This document shows positions 1-5,038 of a stretch of DNA of 5,038 nt, in pieces. Every line of letters starts with the position of its first letter. Position 1 is the first letter of the stretch. The position numbers and the translations under genes were made by a program. The DNA comes from Amylibacter sp. GTDB lineage: Bacteria; Pseudomonadota; Alphaproteobacteria; Rhodobacterales; Rhodobacteraceae. Location: the NCBI GenBank assembly GCA_027083485.1, contig JALWOO010000503.1, positions 1 to 5,038 on the forward strand. Direction: 5' to 3'. The notes beneath the pieces are model-generated. The model was not told the origin of the DNA, did no database searches, and was given only the letters and a program-made list of their open reading frames with translations.

Positions 1-1
1 C

Positions 2-868
2 ATCGACCGCTGGACCGATCTGATCCGCGAGGACCGGATCAGCCATCTGGAAATCGCCCAGCAGATACTGGAGGAATCCGGCTATACCGATCACTGGAAA
101 AAGGACAAAACGCCCGAGGCTCCGGGTCGGTTGGAAAACCTTAAGGAGTTGGTCAAGGCGCTAGAAGAATTCGAAAACCTGCAAGGGTTTCTGGAACACA
201 TCAGCCTGATCATGGAAAACGAATCCGACGACCAGACCGAAAAAGTATCCATCATGACCCTGCACGCGGCCAAGGGGCTGGAATTTCCGGTGGTGTTCCT
301 GCCGGGTTGGGAGGACGGGTTGTTTCCCTCGCAACGTTCCATGGATGAAAGCGGGCTTAAGGGGGTCGAGGAAGAACGCCGCCTTGCCTATGTGGGGATC
401 ACCCGGGCCGAGGCGCTTTGTACCATCAGCTTTGCCGCCAACCGGCGGGTGTTTGGCCAATGGCAATCCAGTCTGCCGTCGCGATTCATTGACGAACTGC
501 CTGCCGAACATGTGGAGGTGTTGACCCCGCCGGGACTGTATGGCGGCGGGTTCGGCGCGGCGGCGCCGGCGATGGAAAGCAAAATCGAAGCCAAAGCCGC
601 CCGTGCCGATGCCTACAATTCACCGGGCTGGAAACGCATGCAGGCGCGCACATCGCGGCGCGGGGCGGCACAACCGGCCAAACCTGTGGTGATCGAAGCA
701 AAGCCGGTCAGCAGTTTCGGGCTGGGCGATCGGGTGTTCCACCAGAAATTCGGCTATGGCGCGGTGATTGCGATTGAGGGCGACAAGCTGGAGATCGCCT
801 TTGAAAAGGCCGGCACCAAAAAGGTTGTCGCCAGTTTTGTCAGCGGTTCGGACGACATCCCGTTTTAA
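2..868 (+). CDS. uvrD: UvrD/PcrA-type superfamily 1 DNA helicase, C-terminal part (5' end outside window)
   Basis: This is the last 288 residues of an ATP-dependent 3'-5' DNA helicase of the UvrD/PcrA/Rep group, which acts in nucleotide excision and mismatch repair and in clearing proteins from DNA. The open frame runs in from the window edge, so the Walker A and B motifs lie outside. Helicase motif V is visible around residues 82-99 (SIMTLHAAKGLEFPVVF), and motif VI around residues 123-136 (EEERRLAYVGITRA) carries the arginine that contacts ATP. An Ala/Gly/Lys-rich linker spans about residues 175-235. A small C-terminal Tudor-like domain follows (GDRVFHQKFGYGAVIAIEG), which in PcrA/UvrD relatives contacts RNA polymerase. 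The gene ends with TAA, and its last 29 bases overlap the convergent sulfotransferase gene. No terminator with a T-run is visible after the stop. Family assignment is firm. The choice of uvrD over pcrA as the name is a convention. Confidence 0.93.
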   Translation: MDRWTDLIREDRISHLEIAQQILEESGYTDHWKKDKTPEAPGRLENLKELVKALEEFENLQGFLEHISLIMENESDDQTEKVSIMTLHAAKGLEFPVVFLPGWEDGLFPSQRSMDESGLKGVEEERRLAYVGITRAEALCTISFAANRRVFGQWQSSLPSRFIDELPAEHVEVLTPPGLYGGGFGAAAPAMESKIEAKAARADAYNSPGWKRMQARTSRRGAAQPAKPVVIEAKPVSSFGLGDRVFHQKFGYGAVIAIEGDKLEIAFEKAGTKKVVASFVSGSDDIPF

Positions 869-1868
869 GCCAGTCGTTTGCTAATGTTTGCGCCATTTTA
901 TCCAACCGGGCGGGGGAAAATGCCAGTGGCTGTGCCTTGGGATAGGAGACGGGGGCAAACAACGTGTGTTGACTGGCAAAAAACCGCTGTCTCACCCATT
1001 CATTGGAGTCACGAAAAGCGGTTTCATAGTTTCGGGCCAGTTCTGGCGGAGGGACATAGCGCGGCCCCGAGGAATAGTTTCGCTCAAAATACGCCAGTAA
1101 ACCCTTCCGGGCCGGATTTGGGCGGTTGTCCGGCAGCGTTGCCGGAATAAGGCGGTTGACCCGCGCCAATAGCGCCAGCCCAAGCTGATCCAAGGTTTTA
1201 TTGGCAGGCTCTGGAATGCTATAGCCTTGCGCGGGTTCGTTGCAAGCATGCATGAAATCGCTCAATAAGCTGTTTTCCCTGAAACGGGCGGTTTCGAACA
1301 GGCGGATGCGCAGGGTCTCTAAACCAAAAGCCGCTCCCCATGTTTCGATGGTTTGCCGGTGGTTTACGGTGGCATTCCAATAAGGATCACTTGGTGGCGG
1401 CGGCGCATTTAGGGTATTTCCAGCCTTGATTGCGGTGGAATACAAGGACACCGCAGTCGCCAACGGGTCGCGGATATACAAAACGATGGTGATGGATGAG
1501 AAAAGCCTGCGAAGGAAACGGGCAAGCGCCCGGATTTCGCGCGGGTCACGCAGGCGGCTATGCAGGTGTTCGGATGATATAATGACTTTATCGGGCCGAT
1601 GGTGGGCAAGCTCGGCCAAAAAAACCTGTTTCCAGCGGATGACGGCATTTTGCCTTTTTTGCGGGTCGTGCAAATTGAGCGCTGACAGAAAATCATCCAC
1701 ATGGTCTTCAGCCAGAAACATCGCCGGAAATTTGCGATGGTTACCACGCCCCAGACTGGCGGGAATCATGGTTCCGGCGTTGCGAAATACCTGCCGGTTT
1801 TCGTACAGGAATTGTTGTATCGAGGTGGTGCCGGTTTTTTCCGTACCGATATGAAGAAAAACATGCAC
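840..1868 (-). CDS. PAPS-dependent sulfotransferase family protein, 342 aa
   Basis: This is a soluble-looking protein with the two signatures of sulfotransferases that use 3'-phosphoadenosine 5'-phosphosulfate (PAPS). The first is a 5'-phosphosulfate loop at residues 6-18 (HIGTEKTGTTSIQ, Lys11). The second is a 3'-phosphate motif at residues 129-141 (VLYIRDPLATAVS), in which Arg133 and Ser141 have the canonical R-x7-S spacing. Glu100 in IISSEHL is a candidate catalytic base by analogy with glycan sulfotransferases. No signal peptide or membrane helix is evident. The acceptor (polysaccharide, lipid or small molecule) cannot be inferred. The GTG start at 1866-1868 was chosen because the phosphosulfate loop lies, as usual, right at the N-terminus and because AAGGA sits 10 nt upstream. 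The nearby ATG at 1862-1864 is out of frame. GC, counted by hand in three 60-base lines, is 48-53%, below most neighbours. The gene is isolated from rpmE by a terminator and is probably its own transcription unit. Confidence 0.85.
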   Translation of the reverse strand: MHVFLHIGTEKTGTTSIQQFLYENRQVFRNAGTMIPASLGRGNHRKFPAMFLAEDHVDDFLSALNLHDPQKRQNAVIRWKQVFLAELAHHRPDKVIISSEHLHSRLRDPREIRALARFLRRLFSSITIVLYIRDPLATAVSLYSTAIKAGNTLNAPPPPSDPYWNATVNHRQTIETWGAAFGLETLRIRLFETARFRENSLLSDFMHACNEPAQGYSIPEPANKTLDQLGLALLARVNRLIPATLPDNRPNPARKGLLAYFERNYSSGPRYVPPPELARNYETAFRDSNEWVRQRFFASQHTLFAPVSYPKAQPLAFSPARLDKMAQTLANDWLKTGCRPNR

Positions 1869-1878
1869 CGTGGTGGTA

Positions 1879-1883
1879 TCCTT
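1879..1883 (-). promoter_or_regulatory. ribosome binding site for the GTG-start sulfotransferase
   Basis: The - strand reads AAGGA here, followed by a 10-nt spacer and then GTG at 1868. It matters because the gene has no in-frame ATG near its N-terminus, and this site supports GTG as the real start. No convincing -35/-10 promoter pair was found in the AT-richer stretch between the rpmE terminator and this site. Confidence 0.6.
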
Positions 1884-1965
1884 AAAGGCCAGATTGCGCG
1901 TGTACAGGTTGCAGTTTTACGGGTGATAAGCCAGCAATTTATGCAAGGGGCCGGAAGCTGCGCAT

Positions 1966-1994
1966 AAAAAAGGCCGCCCCGCAGGGCAGCCTTT
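1966..1994 (-). terminator. intrinsic terminator after rpmE
   Basis: On the - strand, an 11-bp stem (AAAGGCTGCCC paired with GGGCGGCCTTT, with one T-G wobble) closes a 4-nt TGCG loop. It runs straight into a six-T stretch, three of which belong to the stem. It starts 22 bases after the rpmE stop codon. On the + strand the hairpin is not followed by a T-run, so it works for the leftward operon only. It should end the rplS-rpmE (or longer) transcript and separate it from the downstream sulfotransferase. Confidence 0.88.
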
Positions 1995-2016
1995 GAAACC
2001 GGATCGGTCGGGGTGA

Positions 2017-2238
2017 TTAAAATCCCAGACCTTCGTATTTCTTTTTGAACTTGGAAACACGGCCACCAGTGTCCATCAGGCGCGAGTTACCGCCGGTCCA
2101 TGCCGGATGTGCAGAAGGATCGATGTCCAGCGCCAGCACGTCGCCCTCTTTTCCATAGGTGGAACGGGTCTGATAGGTGGAACCATCGGTCAGTTTGACC
2201 GTGATCATGTGATAATCGGGGTGAATGTCTTTTTTCAT
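2017..2238 (-). CDS. rpmE: 50S ribosomal protein L31 (cysteine-free form)
   Basis: This is ribosomal protein L31 (bL31), a small late-assembling protein at the central protuberance of the 50S subunit that helps bridge to the 30S head. The 73-residue length and the sequence fit the alphaproteobacterial type: [10 protein letters not shown] at the N-terminus, then [21 protein letters not shown] and a basic tail ending [10 protein letters not shown]. The protein contains no cysteine, so it lacks the CxxC zinc ribbon of E. coli-type L31 and should be zinc-independent. The ATG at 2236-2238 has GGAG 7 nt upstream. The gene lies 68 bp after rplS and just before the strong terminator, so it is the last gene of the ribosomal block. 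Confidence 0.97.
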   Translation of the reverse strand: MKKDIHPDYHMITVKLTDGSTYQTRSTYGKEGDVLALDIDPSAHPAWTGGNSRLMDTGGRVSKFKKKYEGLGF

Positions 2239-2265
2239 GTCTTTTCTCCAGCAAGCGGGACTGAC

Positions 2266-2306
2266 CGGGTGGCGGCATTATCCGGGCACCCGTCGCCCCA
2301 AGGGGC
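2266..2306 (-). other. palindrome and weak stem in the rplS-rpmE spacer
   Basis: Immediately after the rplS stop codon lies the perfect 12-bp palindrome GCCCCAAGGGGC (2295-2306). A second pair of arms, CGGGTG at 2266-2271 and CACCCG at 2287-2292, could form a 6-bp stem with a 15-nt loop. There is no T-run, so this is not a standard terminator. It may protect the rplS mRNA end or slow transcription before rpmE, but that is inference. Confidence 0.35.
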
Positions 2307-2687
2307 TTATTTAGCGTCTTTTTTCGGGCGGTAGTTTGTCTTCTCTGCGATACGGGCAGATTTGCCGCGACGCGAGCGCAGGTAGTACAGCTTGGCGCGA
2401 CGAACGCGGCCACGGCGTACAACTGTGATGCTGTCGATGTTGGTGGAATACAGCGGGAACACACGTTCAACGCCTTCACCAAAAGAGATTTTGCGTACAG
2501 TGAAAGCGGCACCAATGCCGTTGCCACCGTTACGGGCGATGCAAACGCCTTCGTAGTTCTGTACACGAGAGCGGCTGCCCTCGACGATTTTATAGCCAAC
2601 GCGAACGGTGTCGCCTGCCTTGAAATCCGGGATATCTTTGCCAAGAGCGGCAATTTGCTCGGCTTCGAGCTGTTCAATGATGTTCAT
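2307..2687 (-). CDS. rplS: 50S ribosomal protein L19
   Basis: This is ribosomal protein L19 (bL19), located at the 30S-50S interface of the large subunit, where it takes part in an intersubunit bridge. The 126-residue protein shows the family pattern: an N-terminal helix ([15 protein letters not shown]), the [16 protein letters not shown] strand region, [16 protein letters not shown], then [19 protein letters not shown], and the basic C-terminus [23 protein letters not shown]. The C-terminal tail [11 protein letters not shown] is somewhat longer than in E. coli, as in other alphaproteobacteria. The ATG at 2685-2687 has AGGA 7 nt upstream. It starts 48 bp after trmD, the order found in many bacteria, and is probably co-transcribed with trmD. 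I found no recognisable autoregulatory leader in that spacer. Confidence 0.98.
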   Translation of the reverse strand: MNIIEQLEAEQIAALGKDIPDFKAGDTVRVGYKIVEGSRSRVQNYEGVCIARNGGNGIGAAFTVRKISFGEGVERVFPLYSTNIDSITVVRRGRVRRAKLYYLRSRRGKSARIAEKTNYRPKKDAK

Positions 2688-2735
2688 CGTCTTTTCCTTT
2701 TGCTCACCGTTTTTCCGGCGAAGTTTTTGCGGTCC

Positions 2736-3596
2736 TCATAGCTCTTGGTCTTCATTCGGGTCCCTACTTTCGTAAGCCCGCCAGAGGTCAGGACGACGTT
2801 CCTTGGTTAAAGCCTTCGAGCAGTCGGTTCGCCATTTGGCGACATTCGCGTGATGACCGGAGAGAAGCACTTCCGGTATCTTGCGACCCTTCCATTCTGC
2901 GGGCCTTGTGTACTGGGGATGCTCTAGCAGACCATCGGAGAAAGACTCCTCGCGCGCCGACTCAGCGTTCCCAAGCACGCGCGGTATAAGTCGAACCGTG
3001 GCATCAATCAAGGCCTGAGCGGCAATCTCTCCTCCTGTCAGGATAAAATCGCCCAAAGAGACCTCGACCACGTTGTATTCCTGCAAAACCCGTTCGTCCA
3101 CGCCTTCAAAACGGCCACACAGAAGTGTGACGCCTTTTGCCTGTGCCAGACGCTGGGCGATACCCTGATTGAAGGGCACACCGCGCGGCGACAGGTAGAT
3201 TACCGGCCAGTCATTGGCGTCTATCGGTGTGCCCTGACGGGCCTGTTCAAAGGCGGCACCGACCACATCGGCGCGCAGCACCATGCCCGCGCCGCCACCG
3301 GCAGGGGTGTCGTCCACATCGCGGTGTTTGCCGATGCCGAAATCCCGCAGGTTGATGGTTTCCAGCGCCCAAAGCCCGTCTTGCAGGGCCTTGCCGGTCA
3401 GCGATTCGCCCAGCACCCCCGGAAAGGCATTCGGGAACAGGGTAATTACCTTGGCCTTCCACGCGCCGGCCAGTTCGGGGCGGTCGGTGATCACCTCGCG
3501 CGGCTTGCGCGAGGCGCTGATCGCAAGGCGGCCATGGCTGCGGGTCCGGTTGCGCGATTTCATGCCTTGGGATTTCGGTTTGTTTTCTTCGGTCAT
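2736..3596 (-). CDS. trmD: tRNA (guanine-37-N1)-methyltransferase with N-terminal extension
   Basis: TrmD methylates N1 of guanine 37, next to the anticodon, using S-adenosylmethionine, and so prevents +1 frameshifting. It is a trefoil-knot (SPOUT) homodimer. The core starts near residue 46 (WKAKVITLFPNAFPGVL). It continues with the DDTPAGGGAGMV loop (95-106), then YLSPRGVPFNQ (134-144), LLCGRFEGVDER (158-169) and SLGDFILTGGE (180-190), which form the SAM-binding knot. Next comes SFSDGLLEHPQYTRP (218-232), with Asp221 as the probable catalytic aspartate. The protein is 286 residues, longer than the roughly 250 of E. coli, because of about 45 extra basic N-terminal residues. The ATG overlaps the rimM stop by 4 bp (ATGA), indicating translational coupling. 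AAGGA lies only 3 nt from this ATG, and Met12 (3561-3563) is an alternative start, so the exact N-terminus is not settled. Confidence 0.97.
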   Translation of the reverse strand: MTEENKPKSQGMKSRNRTRSHGRLAISASRKPREVITDRPELAGAWKAKVITLFPNAFPGVLGESLTGKALQDGLWALETINLRDFGIGKHRDVDDTPAGGGAGMVLRADVVGAAFEQARQGTPIDANDWPVIYLSPRGVPFNQGIAQRLAQAKGVTLLCGRFEGVDERVLQEYNVVEVSLGDFILTGGEIAAQALIDATVRLIPRVLGNAESAREESFSDGLLEHPQYTRPAEWKGRKIPEVLLSGHHANVAKWRTDCSKALTKERRPDLWRAYESRDPNEDQEL

Positions 3597-4126
3597 TCTT
3601 CCTTGTCCCCTTCACCGGGGCGCAGGCCGTAGGGCAGATCGACGATCACCCGTTTGGCGGCCAGATCAACCGTTGGCACGACTTCCAGCGTAAAAGGCAC
3701 CAGCAGGCTGCCTTTGATGTCTTTGCCGGTCACTTCCAGAATGTCGCCGGCACCATGGTTCAGCACGGCCTTGATCCGGCCAATACTTTCGCCGCCGGTA
3801 TCCACCATTTGCAGGCCGACCAGATCGGAGTGGTAAAATTCGTCATCGGGCAGGGAAGGCAGCCTGTCGCGATCCACAAACAGGCGGGTGCCGCGCAGGG
3901 CGTCGGCCTGATCCTTGTAGCGGATACCCTTGATCTTGGCGGCAAAGCCGGTTTTCACAGGACGGGTCAGGGTCAGATCAAAGCTCTGGCTGTCGTCCTC
4001 GTTGGTCAGGGGGCCATAGCTGTCGATGTCAGCGGGATTGGCACAGAAGGATTTCACGCGTACCTCGCCTTTGACGCCAAAGGCCCCCATGATTGCGCCA
4101 ACGCAGATTTTCTTGTTATTCGCCAT
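3593..4126 (-). CDS. rimM: 16S rRNA processing / 30S maturation factor RimM
   Basis: RimM binds ribosomal protein S19 and assists maturation of the 16S rRNA head domain during 30S assembly. The 177-residue protein has the usual two parts. The N-terminal RimM barrel opens with VGAIMGAFGVKGEVRVKSF (residues 9-27) and includes IKGIRYKDQADALRGTRLFV. The C-terminal PRC-type barrel starts at EFYHSDLVGLQMVDTGG and includes GAGDILEV, LLVPFTLEVVP and VIVDLPYGL. It ends with TGA inside the trmD start codon. The ATG at 4124-4126 lies inside the 3' end of the upstream sulfotransferase gene (11-bp overlap), and only a weak GAAAG-like site precedes it, so translation is probably coupled to that gene. Confidence 0.96.
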   Translation of the reverse strand: MANNKKICVGAIMGAFGVKGEVRVKSFCANPADIDSYGPLTNEDDSQSFDLTLTRPVKTGFAAKIKGIRYKDQADALRGTRLFVDRDRLPSLPDDEFYHSDLVGLQMVDTGGESIGRIKAVLNHGAGDILEVTGKDIKGSLLVPFTLEVVPTVDLAAKRVIVDLPYGLRPGEGDKEE

Positions 4127-4925
4127 GTCGGTTTTCTTTCAATGCGGCTTCTTTGGCGGCCTTGAGCCGCGCGCCGCGCAAATTGGAGCGATTCAGGTGC
4201 AGGTAAGTATCGCGTAAATCGGCCCTAGGGCCAATGTTGGATTTCGGGGCCGGTTTCATGCGCGCCCGCTTGCGTGGCGGGATGTTCAGCAGATCGAGCA
4301 GCGGCGCGGCGGGGCCTTCGGGGCGGTCGCGCGCGGTTTCGAGCGCCGCCGTGACCACCGGATCGGGCAGATAGTCGGCCAGACGGGCGGCCTCCTCGGC
4401 AGGGCTGAGAAGATCGGTGAATGCGGCGCGAAAGGTTGCGTAATCCTCGGGTAGTTTGATCGAACGCAGCAAATGGCCGTGGATGCTTTGGATCCAGGCC
4501 TCTTTTTCCCGTGTGGTCAGGAAGAAAGTCACGCGGGTATCGGGGCCGAACCGGCGGCGGACCTCTTCGGCGATTACCGGCAGCAGGGCGCGGGCGGAAC
4601 GTTGATAATTCTGGATGCGTCGCCCGCCGATGGTTTTGTGGCCGGGCATACCGCCAGTAAAGGTTTCACGCGACAGCACGATTTGCGGTGACGGGTCCAC
4701 CGTTTGCAAAAACCGGCGCAGGGAGCGGCGGAACCGCCACAGCCGCCAGCGAAACGGGCGTTGTGCATAGATGCGGGCGTGGGCACCGGCGGCAAGGAAA
4801 TCCATCTTGCCGAAATACTGGCAATCCGGTTTCAGAATACGCCGGTTGCGGGCCATGAAATCCTGAAGGCTGGTGGTGCCGGTTTTGTGGAAACCGGCGT
4901 GGATGATGACATGGGGCGCGGCCAT
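4116..4925 (-). CDS. PAPS-dependent sulfotransferase family protein, 269 aa, between bluB and rimM
   Basis: This is a second, smaller sulfotransferase-like protein. A 5'-phosphosulfate loop lies at residues 9-20 (HAGFHKTGTTSL, Lys14). A strand-loop-helix at residues 131-147 (RVTFFLTTREKEAWIQS) supplies Arg139 and Ser147 in the R-x7-S spacing of the 3'-phosphate site. Glu87 in VLSRETFTG aligns with Glu100 of the other sulfotransferase in this window and may be the base. Residues 56-71 are unusually rich in Arg, Trp and Phe. The C-terminal third is highly charged. No signal peptide or membrane segment is seen. The ATG at 4923-4925 was chosen over a more upstream possibility because it places the phosphosulfate loop at the N-terminus and has GAGG 6 nt before it, inside the upstream gene. 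It is separated by one base from the upstream stop and overlaps rimM by 11 bp. GC in three sampled 60-base lines is 58-75%. The substrate is unknown. Confidence 0.85.
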   Translation of the reverse strand: MAAPHVIIHAGFHKTGTTSLQDFMARNRRILKPDCQYFGKMDFLAAGAHARIYAQRPFRWRLWRFRRSLRRFLQTVDPSPQIVLSRETFTGGMPGHKTIGGRRIQNYQRSARALLPVIAEEVRRRFGPDTRVTFFLTTREKEAWIQSIHGHLLRSIKLPEDYATFRAAFTDLLSPAEEAARLADYLPDPVVTAALETARDRPEGPAAPLLDLLNIPPRKRARMKPAPKSNIGPRADLRDTYLHLNRSNLRGARLKAAKEAALKENRHGE

Positions 4926-4926
4926 A

Positions 4927-5037
4927 TCAGACCTCGCGCCAGCGGGCCAGCGACGGGTCGCGGACCTCCCAGCCCAGCTTTTGCAATTCGGGGCTGTCGG
5001 TCTGTTCCTGCGGGTGGCCGATGCACAGATAGGCAAC
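4927..5037 (-). CDS. bluB: C-terminal end of 5,6-dimethylbenzimidazole synthase (BluB), partial
   Basis: Only the last 36 residues are in the window. They begin VAYLCIGHPQEQTDSPELQK, continue with the tryptophan-containing LGWEVRDPSLARWREV, and end at TGA. The AYLCIGHP..E....PELQ..GW pattern is what I recall of the C-terminus of BluB. BluB is the flavin-destructase of the nitroreductase fold that converts FMNH2 and O2 into 5,6-dimethylbenzimidazole, the lower ligand of vitamin B12. The assignment rests on this short tail alone. Another nitroreductase-family protein is the main alternative. The stop codon is one base from the start of the downstream sulfotransferase, so the two are almost certainly co-transcribed. 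Confidence 0.75.
   Translation of the reverse strand, partial: VAYLCIGHPQEQTDSPELQKLGWEVRDPSLARWREV
4932..4935 (-). promoter_or_regulatory. ribosome binding site fixing the start of the small sulfotransferase
   Basis: The - strand reads GAGG followed by TCTGAT and then ATG, a 6-nt spacer. It lies within the last codons of the upstream gene, so translation of the two genes is probably coupled. It supports the ATG at 4925 rather than an extended reading frame that would overlap the upstream gene completely. Confidence 0.55.
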
Positions 5038-5038
5038 C

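Noticed and set aside
797..810. GCCTTT-GA-AAAGGC palindrome near the end of uvrD, considered as a terminator for the leftward sulfotransferase
   Set aside because: The loop is only 2 nt, there is no T-run, and it lies within conserved helicase coding sequence (Tudor-like domain).
981..1024. Inverted repeat AAACCGCT / AGCGGTTT with a 28-nt loop, considered as a uvrD terminator
   Set aside because: It is inside the sulfotransferase coding region, has no T-run on either strand, and an 8-bp match at this distance is expected by chance a few times in 5 kb.
1426..1854. 142-residue open frame on the + strand, antisense to the larger sulfotransferase
   Set aside because: The opposite strand carries the clear phosphosulfate and 3'-phosphate motifs. 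This frame has no family signature and is taken as a shadow.
2688..2735. Possible ribosomal-protein leader or attenuator before rplS
   Set aside because: The 48-base spacer has repeated AAAAAC stretches but no stable inverted repeat beyond 3 bp.
3755..4165. 136-residue open frame on the + strand, antisense to rimM
   Set aside because: It lies opposite a clearly conserved gene. It has no recognised motif and no operon context, and it is the kind of shadow frame produced by GC-biased codons.
4926..5036. Upstream extension of the small sulfotransferase to a start near the window edge
   Set aside because: This extension would be read in a different frame from the BluB-like tail, gives an Arg/Ala-rich sequence with no family match, and places the phosphosulfate loop unusually far from the N-terminus. 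The ATG at 4925 has a good ribosome binding site.

Overview
The window looks like a chromosomal housekeeping region of an alphaproteobacterium, most likely of the Rhodobacterales/roseobacter group. This is an inference from moderately high GC, the gene order rimM-trmD-rplS-rpmE, a TrmD with an N-terminal extension, a cysteine-free L31, and a BluB-like reading frame just upstream. No search was possible, so the taxon is not proven.

Layout. On the + strand, positions 2-868 hold the C-terminal part of a UvrD/PcrA-type DNA helicase that enters from the left edge. Everything else runs on the - strand. Reading in the direction of transcription, from right to left, there is the end of a probable bluB (4927-5037), a small sulfotransferase (4116-4925), rimM (3593-4126), trmD (2736-3596), rplS (2307-2687) and rpmE (2017-2238). 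A strong intrinsic terminator follows rpmE at 1966-1994. A second, larger sulfotransferase (840-1868, GTG start) comes next and converges on the helicase gene, overlapping its 3' end by 29 bases.

How the genes fit together. rimM, trmD, rplS and rpmE form a translation block: 30S maturation factor, tRNA m1G37 methyltransferase, and ribosomal proteins L19 and L31. The bluB/sulfotransferase/rimM/trmD stretch is very tightly packed, with a 1-nt gap, an 11-bp overlap and a 4-bp overlap. The first sulfotransferase is therefore probably co-transcribed with bluB and the ribosome-maturation genes. The second sulfotransferase lies beyond the terminator, has its own ribosome binding site, and is visibly poorer in GC than its surroundings.

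The main oddity is the pair of PAPS-type sulfotransferases bracketing an otherwise ordinary translation operon. Both keep the 5'-phosphosulfate loop and the Arg-x7-Ser 3'-phosphate motif, but their substrates cannot be read from the sequence. I see no CRISPR array, insertion sequence, tRNA, rRNA or phage module, and no gene-free stretch longer than about 150 bases.
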